Below are positions 1-5,168 of a DNA stretch of 7,805 nucleotides, in pieces. The notes beneath the pieces were generated by a model, which saw nothing but the letters and a program-made list of their open reading frames with translations, was not told the origin of the DNA and did no database searches. The DNA lies in NCBI RefSeq assembly GCF_937858865.1, contig NZ_CALLYO010000144.1, forward strand, positions 1 to 7,805. Direction: 5' to 3'. Numbering within the stretch: the first letter of the stretch is position 1; every line of letters begins with the position of its first letter. The position numbers were made by a program, and so were the translations under genes. The stretch is from an uncultured Amaricoccus sp. Its GTDB lineage: Bacteria > Pseudomonadota > Alphaproteobacteria > Rhodobacterales > Rhodobacteraceae.

Positions 1-385
1 CGACGGCGCGCGCCTCGAGCACCCGCTCGTCCACCCCCTCGAACCGCCCGCAGAGGAGGGTGACGCCGGGGTTGGCGGCGAGCACGCGCGCCCGGCCTTG
101 CGTGAAGGGCGTGCCGCGGGGGGAGAGGTAGAGGACGGGCCAGCCGGCGGCCGCGGCGTCGAGGGCGGCCGCGACGACGTCGGCGCGGAGCACCATGCCC
201 GGGCCGCCGCCGGCCGGGGTGTCGTCGACGGTGCGGTGGCGGTCGGTGGCGAAGTCTCGGATGTTGCGGACCTCGAGACGCCAGCGGCCCTCCTCCAGCG
301 CCCGTCTGGTGAGGGAGTGGCCGAGGGGGCCGGGGAACATCTCCGGGTACAGGGTGAGGACGCGGGCGGTCCAGGGGGCGGTCAT
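1..385 (-). CDS. trmD: tRNA (guanine-N1-)-methyltransferase TrmD, N-terminal part (cut by window edge)
   Basis: This SPOUT-class enzyme uses S-adenosylmethionine to methylate N1 of G37 next to the anticodon, which prevents +1 frameshifting; it is essential in most bacteria. The first 128 codons are visible and the frame stays open to base 1. They begin [19 protein letters not shown] and carry [12 protein letters not shown] (about residues 54-65), the knot-strand motif YLSPRG (86-91) and [10 protein letters not shown] (112-121), which together diagnose TrmD. The C-terminal part of the knot and the tRNA-binding domain lie outside. The ATG at 385-383 overlaps the stop of the upstream toxin gene as ATGA. 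No good Shine-Dalgarno sequence precedes it (the preceding bases read TCGGGTCGCG), so re-initiation from the toxin gene is the likely mode of translation. The enzyme acts as a cytoplasmic dimer. The identity is very secure; the coupling is inferred. Confidence 0.97.
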   Translation of the reverse strand, partial: MTAPWTARVLTLYPEMFPGPLGHSLTRRALEEGRWRLEVRNIRDFATDRHRTVDDTPAGGGPGMVLRADVVAAALDAAAAGWPVLYLSPRGTPFTQGRARVLAANPGVTLLCGRFEGVDERVLEARAV

Positions 386-684
386 CGCGACCCGAGATGC
401 GCCGCGACGTCCATCGCCTGATGCGGCACGCCGAGGATGTCGATGCCACCCTCGCGGACGAGATAGAAGATCATATGCGCCCCCTCGGGATAGGAGTGAT
501 AGCCTTCCCTGATGTCCGGGCGGGCGCGACCACGGCGTGGATCCTCGGCGAGCCAGCAGAAGCGGCGATGGATCGCTTCGAGGTAGGCATCGCGCTGCCT
601 GCGTCCCCATGTCTTGAGCGTGAAGCGACCGATGCTCCTGAGGTCGGCTCGGGCGCGCGATGTCAGCCGAAGGGGCTCGGTCAT
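382..684 (-). CDS. parE: ParE/RelE-superfamily toxin of a type II toxin-antitoxin pair
   Basis: The product is a 100-residue protein of ParE type. The family pattern is clear: [16 protein letters not shown] at the N-terminus, [10 protein letters not shown] (about residues 26-35), a basic [12 protein letters not shown] stretch (48-59), [16 protein letters not shown] (61-76) and a C-terminal GVPHQAMD (85-92), matching the usual H..MD ending. Family members of known target poison DNA gyrase; whether this one does cannot be read here. The start is fixed by an ATGA overlap with the antitoxin stop and by AGGAGG one base upstream of the ATG. The stop overlaps the trmD start as ATGA. The gene is intact, with no frameshift or early stop. 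Its DNA is visibly less GC-rich than the flanks: a hand count gives 36 of 60 G+C at 421-480, against 48 of 60 at 121-180 in trmD. This suggests acquisition into the rimM-trmD junction. Confidence 0.92.
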   Translation of the reverse strand: MTEPLRLTSRARADLRSIGRFTLKTWGRRQRDAYLEAIHRRFCWLAEDPRRGRARPDIREGYHSYPEGAHMIFYLVREGGIDILGVPHQAMDVAAHLGSR

Positions 685-926
685 TCCTCCTGATCGAGCT
701 CGGCGATCAGGCCTTCGAGCGAGTATTCGACGAACTCGCCGCGGGCCGCCTGTTCCGCGCCCTCGGCAAGATGCGCCCGGAGCGCCTCAAGGCGGGAATT
801 GCGCTCTTCCAGCGCACGAAGCCCGTCACGCACCACTTCACTCGCCGAGCCGTAACGACCGCTCGCGACCTCCTTGCGGATGTAGGTCTCCCAGTGCTCT
901 CCCAGACTGAAGCTCGTGCTGGCCAT
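681..926 (-). CDS. parD: ParD-type ribbon-helix-helix antitoxin
   Basis: The product is an 81-residue antitoxin. The N-terminal [16 protein letters not shown] and the following [20 protein letters not shown] stretch are classic for the CC2985/ParD ribbon-helix-helix family. The first part forms the DNA-contacting beta strand and dimer helices; the acidic C-terminal tail ending in ELDQEE would wrap and neutralise the toxin. An in-frame ATG at 944-942 would add MNRQTP. I prefer the ATG at 926-924 because family members normally begin MA-x-TS and because it leaves a usable leader behind the candidate promoter. Neither start has a convincing Shine-Dalgarno sequence. The stop overlaps the toxin start by ATGA, as is usual in antitoxin-first modules. 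The protein should repress its own promoter alone or in complex with the toxin. Family assignment is firm; the exact start is not. Confidence 0.9.
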   Translation of the reverse strand: MASTSFSLGEHWETYIRKEVASGRYGSASEVVRDGLRALEERNSRLEALRAHLAEGAEQAARGEFVEYSLEGLIAELDQEE

Positions 927-950
927 GGGCGTCTGTCTATTCATTCGTGC

Positions 951-985
951 TACTTATGAGTATAGGTGCAGTGCGCCATTTTCAA
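951..985 (-). promoter_or_regulatory. Candidate parDE promoter with overlapping palindromic operator
   Basis: Read on the minus strand, TTGAAA at 985-980 and TATACT at 964-959 are each one mismatch from sigma-70 consensus, separated by a short 15-base spacer. The -35 element overlaps the rimM stop codon. An imperfect palindrome, TACTTATGAGTA at 951-962 (ten of twelve positions symmetric), overlaps the -10 and would suit a ribbon-helix-helix repressor dimer. The segment is markedly AT-rich in a GC-rich setting. It implies that the TA pair, and trmD behind it, can be transcribed independently of ffh-rpsP-rimM. The short spacer makes this a candidate rather than a firm call. Confidence 0.5.
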
Positions 986-1491
986 CCCAGCAGTCCCTCC
1001 GGCGGATCGGCGACGATGCGTCGAGCCGTGAGATCCACGGTGGGAACCGCCGCGCGGGTGAAGGGGAGGAGGAGTTCGGGAGCGCCGGGGCGGGCGATCT
1101 CGAGGATGTCGCCGGCGCCGTGGTCGAGGATGGCGCGGACGGTGCCGAGCGGCGCGCCGCCGGTGTCGACGACGGCGAGGCCGATCAGGTCGGCGTGGTA
1201 GAATTCGTCCTCGCCGAGCGACGGCAGCCGGTCGCGCGGGGCGTAGAGGCGGGTGCCCTTCAGCGCCTCGGCCTCCTCGCGGGTCGTGACGCCGGTGAGG
1301 CGGGCGGCGAAGGCGCCGGGGATCGGCCGGGTGATGCTGACGCCGAAGCTGCGGCCGTCCTCGGTGAGGAGCGGCGCGTAGCCGGCGATGGCGGCCGGGT
1401 CGGCGCAGAAGGACTTCAGCCGCACCTCGCCCTTGACGCCGAAGCCGCCGGCGATGGCGCCCACGCAGGTGAGGCCCGCGGGATCGGCCAT
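982..1491 (-). CDS. rimM: Ribosome maturation factor RimM (16S rRNA processing protein)
   Basis: RimM assists late assembly of the 30S head, binding S19 and the region of 16S rRNA around it. The 169-residue length is typical. The N-terminal domain shows [19 protein letters not shown] (about residues 10-28). The PRC-barrel domain begins near [17 protein letters not shown] (89-105) and contains [18 protein letters not shown] (115-132). The protein ends with [20 protein letters not shown], the usual family terminus. The ATG at 1491-1489 lies 15 bases after the rpsP stop, consistent with cotranscription, and no strong Shine-Dalgarno sequence is visible in that gap. In most alphaproteobacteria trmD follows closely; here a toxin-antitoxin pair intervenes. 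I see no truncation or missing motif. Confidence 0.97.
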   Translation of the reverse strand: MADPAGLTCVGAIAGGFGVKGEVRLKSFCADPAAIAGYAPLLTEDGRSFGVSITRPIPGAFAARLTGVTTREEAEALKGTRLYAPRDRLPSLGEDEFYHADLIGLAVVDTGGAPLGTVRAILDHGAGDILEIARPGAPELLLPFTRAAVPTVDLTARRIVADPPEGLLG

Positions 1492-1506
1492 GGCGCGCGT
1501 GCGGGC

Positions 1507-1866
1507 CTACTCGGCCGGGGCTTCCGCGGCGGCCGCCTTGTCGGCGCGGGCCTTGGCGCGCTCGAGCGCGGCCTTGCCGGGCTGGCCCTGCTTGGGGTTC
1601 GAGCGGGCCTTCTTCTCGGCGAGGCCGGCGGCCTCGAGGAAGCGGGCGACGCGGTCGGTCGGCTGGGCGCCCTGGCCGAGCCAGTACTGCACGCGCTCGA
1701 CGTCGAGCTTCACCCGCGTCTCCTTGTCCTTGGCGAGGAGCGGGTCGTAGGTGCCGAGCTTCTCGATGAAGCGGCCGTCGCGGGGCGAGCGCGAGTCGGC
1801 GGCGACGATCGAATAGTGCGGGCGCTTCTTGGACCCGCCGCGGGCGAGCCGGATCTTCATGGCCAT
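1507..1866 (-). CDS. rpsP: 30S ribosomal protein S16
   Basis: S16 is a primary-to-secondary 30S assembly protein that binds 16S rRNA in the body domain. The N-terminus [18 protein letters not shown], followed by [20 protein letters not shown] (about residues 24-43) and [21 protein letters not shown] (62-82), is diagnostic. The protein is 119 residues because of an Ala/Lys/Glu-rich tail of about 35 residues (from roughly residue 84), a common alphaproteobacterial extension relative to the shorter E. coli protein. An AGGAGA Shine-Dalgarno sequence lies 8 bases before the ATG at 1866 and falls across the chorismate mutase stop region; the two genes are only 4 bases apart. A start two codons later (MKIRL) is possible but less well spaced. 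Confidence 0.98.
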   Translation of the reverse strand: MAMKIRLARGGSKKRPHYSIVAADSRSPRDGRFIEKLGTYDPLLAKDKETRVKLDVERVQYWLGQGAQPTDRVARFLEAAGLAEKKARSNPKQGQPGKAALERAKARADKAAAAEAPAE

Positions 1867-1870
1867 CTGG

Positions 1871-2215
1871 TCAGTCTCCTTGGGTCTGGGTGGGCCCGCC
1901 GGTCACGGCCGGCCCGTTCTCGAGATGCCGCTCGTGGTGGCGGATCACTTCGGAAATGATGAAGTTCAGGAACTTGCGGGCGAACTCCGGGTCGAGGTCG
2001 GCCTGCTCGGCCAGCCGCTCGAGGCGGGCGATCTGCACGCTCTCGCGCGCCGGATCGGACGGGGGCAGGCCGTGCTGCGCCTTGAGGACGCCGACCGCCT
2101 GGGTGTGCTTGAAGCGCTCGGCCAGCGTGAAGACGAGGATCGCGTCCAGCCGGTCGATCGATTCGCGGTGGCCGCGCAGGAGGTCGGCAGCGTGGCGGAT
2201 GGCGTCGACGCTCAT
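1871..2215 (-). CDS. AroQ-class chorismate mutase (monofunctional)
   Basis: The enzyme would convert chorismate to prephenate at the branch to phenylalanine and tyrosine, in the cytoplasm. The 114-residue protein is all-helical in character and has the AroQ pattern. The positively charged active-site set lines up as R17 ([10 protein letters not shown]), R34 (LAERF), K45 (VGVLKAQ) and R57-E58 (DPARESVQ). The C-terminal helix [17 protein letters not shown] ends with His where E. coli chorismate mutase has a catalytic Gln; the alignment in that helix is by eye. No prephenate dehydratase, dehydrogenase or ACT domain is fused, and no signal peptide is seen. The start ATG overlaps the stop of the acetyltransferase gene by ATGA, and the stop lies 4 bases before rpsP, so it is embedded in the operon. 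The metabolic reason for this placement is unknown. Confidence 0.88.
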   Translation of the reverse strand: MSVDAIRHAADLLRGHRESIDRLDAILVFTLAERFKHTQAVGVLKAQHGLPPSDPARESVQIARLERLAEQADLDPEFARKFLNFIISEVIRHHERHLENGPAVTGGPTQTQGD

Positions 2216-2754
2216 CGCGGTGCCTCCGCTTCGAGCGCGGCGGGGCCCGGATGGCGGAAGACGATCTCCTGCGGATAGAGCGGCCGCGCGTCGGGGTCCT
2301 CGACGCAGCCGAGGCGGCGGGCGAGGGCGACCGAGCGGCGGTTGCCGGGATCGACGTAGCTGACCGCCGTCTCCCAGCCGAGCGTGCCGTAGGCAAAGGC
2401 GCGCACCGCGCGCGCGCCCTCGGCGGCGTAGCCGCGGCCCTCGAAGCCCGGCAGCAGGATCCAGCCGATCTCGGGCTCGGGGAAGTGCGGCGCCCGGTTG
2501 GCGGCGAGCTGCCCGGCGAAGGCGCCGGTCGCCTTCTCCTCGAGGCCCCAGGCGCCCGAGCCGACCAGGTCCCAGGCGCCGACGTCGGATGCGAAGACGT
2601 GCCAGGCCCGGTCGGCCGGAAGCGGGCCGCCGACGAAGCGCGCAGCCGCCGAGCCATAGAAGGCGGCGAGCGGCGGGAAGTCCTCCAGCCGGTGCGGCCG
2701 GAGGCGCAGGCGCTCGGTCTCGATCACGGGGGCGGGCACCGGCGCGGCGGTCAT
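2212..2754 (-). CDS. GNAT-family N-acetyltransferase, RimJ/RimL type
   Basis: The product is a 180-residue acetyl-CoA-dependent acetyltransferase of the Acetyltransf_3 type. It starts with MTAAPVPAPVIETERLRLRP, the usual opening strand of RimJ/RimL-like proteins (about residues 11-20). The acetyl-CoA pyrophosphate-binding motif A is IGWILLPGFEGRGYAAEGARAV (96-117, with GFEGRG at the loop). SYVDPGNRRSVALARRLGC (132-150) is the conserved motif B region. The ATG at 2754-2752 overlaps the ffh stop by ATGA and its stop overlaps the chorismate mutase start, so translation is probably coupled on both sides. The substrate is unknown; a ribosomal or other protein N-terminus is plausible from family and neighbours, but small-molecule targets are equally possible. 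A long open frame continues upstream of this start through ffh, but only the part from 2754 has protein-like character. Confidence 0.88.
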   Translation of the reverse strand: MTAAPVPAPVIETERLRLRPHRLEDFPPLAAFYGSAAARFVGGPLPADRAWHVFASDVGAWDLVGSGAWGLEEKATGAFAGQLAANRAPHFPEPEIGWILLPGFEGRGYAAEGARAVRAFAYGTLGWETAVSYVDPGNRRSVALARRLGCVEDPDARPLYPQEIVFRHPGPAALEAEAPR

Positions 2755-4223
2755 TTCTTGCGGCCGAGCCCCGAGAGGCCGGGCGGCAGCGAGAGGCCGG
2801 GAGGGAGGGCGCCGGGCATGCCGCCGGGGGCGGGCATCCCGGGGGGCAGGCCCCCCGGCATCCCGGCCGCGCCCTTGCCGAAGAGCGCGCCGAGCCCGCC
2901 GCGCAGGAGGCCCTTCTTGCCCATGCCGCCCATCTTCTTCATCACGTCGGCCATCTGCCGGTGCATCTTCAGCAGCCGGTTCAGCTCCTGCACCTCGAGC
3001 CCGGCGCCGGCGGCGATGCGCTTCTTGCGGCTGGCCTGCAGGATGTCGGGGTTGCGCCGCTCCTTCCTGGTCATCGAGTCGATCAGCGCGACCTGCCGCC
3101 GCAGCATCCGGTCGTCGATGCCGGCCTCGTCCATCTGCTTCTGCATCCGCCCCATGCCGGGCAGCATCCCCATGACGCCCGACATGCCGCCCATCTTCTG
3201 CATCTGCAGGAGCTGGCTCTTCAGGTCGTTCATGTTGAACTGACCCTTCTGGAACCGCTTCACCATCCGCTCGGCGGCCTCGATCTCGAGCGTCTCCTGC
3301 GCCTTCTCGACCAGCGCGACGATGTCGCCCATGCCGAGGATGCGCCCGGCGATCCGGTCGGGGTGGAATTCCTCGAGCGCGTCCATCTTCTCGCCGAGGC
3401 CGACGAACTTGATCGGCTTGCCGGTGACGGCCCGCATCGAGAGCGCCGCGCCGCCGCGCCCGTCGCCGTCCATGCGGGTCAGGATGACGCCGGAGACGCC
3501 GACCCGCCCGTCGAACTGCTCGGCGACGTTGACCGCGTCCTGGCCCGTGAGGCCGTCCACCACCAGCAGCGTCTCGTGCGGCTTGGTCGCGTCGCGCACG
3601 GCGGCGACCTCGGCCATCAGCTCGTCGTCGACGTGCAGCCGCCCGGCGGTGTCGAGCATGACGACGTCGTAGCCGCCGAGCGTCGCCTGCTGCCGCGCCC
3701 GCTTGGCGATCGCGACCGGATCCTGCCCCGGCACGATCGGCAGCGTGTCGACCCCGACCTGGGTTCCGAGGATGGCGAGCTGCTCCATCGCCGCCGGGCG
3801 GCGGGTGTCGAGCGAGGCCATCAGCACCCGCTTGCCCTCGCGCTCCTTCAGCCGCTTGGCGAGCTTCGCCGTCGTCGTCGTCTTGCCCGAGCCCTGCAGG
3901 CCGACCATCAGGATCGGCGCCGGCGGGCTGTCGATCCTGAGGTGCCCCGGCTCCCCCTCGCCGCGCAGCATCTCGACGAGCGCGTCGTGGACGATCTTCA
4001 CCACCTGCTGGCCGGGCGTGACCGACTTGGTGACCGCCTGCCCCTTGGCCTCCTCGCCGACCTTCTTCACGAAGTCCCGCGCCACCGGCAGCGAGACGTC
4101 CGCCTCGAGGAGCGCGGTCCGCACCTCGCGCAGCGCCGTGGCGATGTCCTCCTCCGACAGCGCGCCCTGGCGGGTGAGCGAGCCGAAGACGCCGGAAAGC
4201 CGGTCGGACAGGGTCTCGAACAT
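2751..4223 (-). CDS. ffh: Signal recognition particle GTPase Ffh
   Basis: Ffh binds signal sequences and 4.5S RNA and delivers ribosomes to FtsY and SecYEG. The 490-residue protein has an N domain (1-95, including ALLEADVSLPVARDF), a G domain with P-loop GLQGSGKT (108-115), DTRRPAA (139-145), DTAGR (191-195), TRMDGDGRGGAALS (249-262, with Arg where many bacteria have Lys) and GLGEKMDALEEFHPDRI (275-291). A Met-rich M domain (about 310-435) carries the finger-loop MGMLPGMG and the RNA-binding helix SRKKRIAAGAGLEVQELNRLLK. The tail from about 450 is Gly/Met/Pro low-complexity and ends GRKK, slightly longer than in many species but common in this group. GAGGAGG lies just upstream of the ATG. It is the first gene of the leftward operon, behind a candidate promoter at 4339-4367 and a structured leader. 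Confidence 0.99.
   Translation of the reverse strand: MFETLSDRLSGVFGSLTRQGALSEEDIATALREVRTALLEADVSLPVARDFVKKVGEEAKGQAVTKSVTPGQQVVKIVHDALVEMLRGEGEPGHLRIDSPPAPILMVGLQGSGKTTTTAKLAKRLKEREGKRVLMASLDTRRPAAMEQLAILGTQVGVDTLPIVPGQDPVAIAKRARQQATLGGYDVVMLDTAGRLHVDDELMAEVAAVRDATKPHETLLVVDGLTGQDAVNVAEQFDGRVGVSGVILTRMDGDGRGGAALSMRAVTGKPIKFVGLGEKMDALEEFHPDRIAGRILGMGDIVALVEKAQETLEIEAAERMVKRFQKGQFNMNDLKSQLLQMQKMGGMSGVMGMLPGMGRMQKQMDEAGIDDRMLRRQVALIDSMTRKERRNPDILQASRKKRIAAGAGLEVQELNRLLKMHRQMADVMKKMGGMGKKGLLRGGLGALFGKGAAGMPGGLPPGMPAPGGMPGALPPGLSLPPGLSGLGRKK
2839..2858. repeat. Perfect GC inverted repeat inside the ffh 3' end
   Basis: Arms CCGGGGGGC (2839-2847) and GCCCCCCGG (2850-2858) are perfectly complementary with only two bases between them. 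The repeat lies within the codons of the Gly/Pro-rich Ffh tail and would form a very stable RNA hairpin. It may simply follow from Gly/Pro codon composition. It could also slow ribosomes or RNase passage about 90 bases before the coupled acetyltransferase start. Confidence 0.5.
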
Positions 4224-4252
4224 GGGGCCGCCCCCTCCTCAAACGACGATCG

Positions 4253-4281
4253 CGCCGGTGGGCGCAACGCGCTGACCGGCG
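4253..4281 (-). promoter_or_regulatory. Stem-loop in the ffh leader just upstream of the ribosome-binding site
   Basis: CGCCGGT (4253-4259) pairs with ACCGGCG (4275-4281); inside, GCGC (4262-4265) pairs with GCGC (4269-4272) around a 3-base loop, separated from the outer stem by a 2 x 2 internal loop. The hairpin lies about 15 bases upstream of the GAGGAGG region of ffh. Two weaker inverted repeats occur further upstream in the same leader: TCCTG/CAGGA at 4286-4303 and CCGGAG/CTCCGG at 4304-4326. No U-tract follows, so it is not a classical terminator. A role in leader stability or translation control of ffh is an inference. Confidence 0.45.
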
Positions 4282-4338
4282 GCGATCCTGCAGACTGCCA
4301 GGACCGGAGGGTACGGGACTCTCCGGGAACTTGCCCGC

Positions 4339-4367
4339 GATCTAGGGGAGAAGCCGCCAGCGGTCAA
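4339..4367 (-). promoter_or_regulatory. Candidate sigma-70 promoter of the ffh-trmD operon
   Basis: On the minus strand TTGACC (4367-4362) and TAGATC (4344-4339) are separated by exactly 17 bases. The -35 matches five of six consensus positions; the -10 is a looser match, as is common for alphaproteobacterial housekeeping promoters. Transcription would begin near 4332, giving a leader of about 110 bases before the ffh ATG. No better match was noticed on this strand of the 228-base divergent gap. Confidence 0.55.
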
Positions 4368-4387
4368 CCCCGACGCTCACAAGGGGC

Positions 4388-4416
4388 TTGCCGGACGAAT
4401 TGGTCTGACGTCTGAT
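4388..4416 (+). promoter_or_regulatory. Candidate promoter of the regulator gene with embedded GntR-like operator
   Basis: TTGCCG (4388-4393) and TCTGAT (4411-4416) form a weak -35/-10 pair with a 17-base spacer. Between and overlapping them, AATTGGTCTGACGTC (4398-4412) matches the T-N-G-T-N3-A-C-N-A pattern known for FadR-subfamily GntR repressors at every fixed position but the last. Its left half equals the AATTGGT half-site of PdhR/LldR-type operators. The position would allow the FCD-domain regulator encoded 40 bases downstream to block its own promoter. Three imperfect 7-base repeats of GTCTGAC type start at 4403, 4410 and 4417. Both promoter and operator are inferences from pattern. 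Confidence 0.4.
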
Positions 4417-4451
4417 GTCTCGACGCCGAATCACACAGCGAACCGCCCCGC

Positions 4452-5168
4452 ATGGCCCGAGACGCCCTCGCCAGCCTCGCCGCGCTCCCGCCGCTCGGGC
4501 GGGCCGACCAGGTCGCCGAGGCCCTCTCGCGCCACATCGACGAGGCGCACCTCAAGCCCGGTGACCGCCTGCCCACCGAGCGCGCGCTGATGCAGGCGCT
4601 CGGTATCGGCCGCTCCAGCCTGCGCGAGGCGGTCAGCCAGCTCCGCGCCCTCGGCGTGCTCGAGACCCGCATCGGCAGCGGTATCTATATCCGCAAGCCA
4701 GTCTCGGCACGCACCGTCCACCTGCCGCTCTCGATCGAGCCGCGCGACCTCGCGGGCGGGCTCCTCCTCACCCTCGAGGTCCGCCGCGGCGTCGAGATCG
4801 AGGCCTCGATGGCCGCCGCCCGCCGCCGCACCCCCGAGGACATCGCCCGCATCGAGACGGCGCTCGACGAGATGGAGCGCGTCCACCTCCGCGAGGGCAC
4901 CTCGGGCGCGGCCGATCTCGCCTTCCACCTCACCGTCTACGACGCCAGCGGCAACCCGCTCTTCCGCCAGGTGCTGGAACAGCTCCGCGGCCACTTCGAG
5001 CGCTTCTGGGCGCAGCCCTTCGACCGGCCCGACTTCGCCGGCCGCTCCTTCCCCTTCCACCGCCGCCTCTTCGAGGCGATCCGCGACGGCGACCCGAAGG
5101 CGGCCGCCGCCCACACCCGCGCCATCCTCGACATCGTCGAGGAGGACATCCGAGAGATGAGCCGATGA
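4452..5168 (+). CDS. FadR-subfamily GntR transcriptional regulator (FCD domain)
   Basis: The 238-residue protein has a GntR winged helix-turn-helix at about residues 16-82 (GRADQVAEALSRHIDEAHLKPG, then LPTERALMQALGIGRSSLREAVSQLRALGVLETRIGSGIYI), diagnostic of the family. The C-terminal all-helical FCD domain (about 100-235) carries the likely metal or ligand shell D155, H159 (ADLAFH), H203 (FHRRLFEAI) and H221 (AAAAHTRAIL). Proteins of this subfamily usually repress catabolic and transport genes for organic acids, amino acids or sugars and are released by the substrate or an intermediate. The ATG at 4452 is not preceded by a clear Shine-Dalgarno sequence. The stop overlaps the next gene's start by ATGA, so regulator and enzyme are made together. 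The effector is unknown; the neighbouring uptake system is the likely regulon. Confidence 0.93.
   Translation: MARDALASLAALPPLGRADQVAEALSRHIDEAHLKPGDRLPTERALMQALGIGRSSLREAVSQLRALGVLETRIGSGIYIRKPVSARTVHLPLSIEPRDLAGGLLLTLEVRRGVEIEASMAAARRRTPEDIARIETALDEMERVHLREGTSGAADLAFHLTVYDASGNPLFRQVLEQLRGHFERFWAQPFDRPDFAGRSFPFHRRLFEAIRDGDPKAAAAHTRAILDIVEEDIREMSR

Noticed and set aside
916..1959. 347-codon plus-strand open frame opposite rimM and rpsP
   Set aside because: It is an antisense shadow rich in Gly, Ala, Glu and Val; rimM and rpsP on the minus strand are unambiguous.
2755..4242. Upstream part of a 676-codon minus-strand open frame ending in the acetyltransferase
   Set aside because: This part runs out of frame through ffh and translates to Arg/Gly/Ala-rich low-complexity sequence. 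Only the segment from the ATG at 2754 has GNAT motifs, so a fusion protein is not supported.
4224..4340. Possible small SRP (4.5S) RNA gene next to ffh
   Set aside because: The leader is structured, but the conserved apical-loop and GGAAG-type sequences of SRP RNA are not found on either strand.
2589..4415. 608-codon plus-strand open frame opposite ffh
   Set aside because: It is rich in His, Leu, Arg and Asp in the pattern expected from the reverse complement of a GC3-biased gene, and ffh on the other strand is certain.
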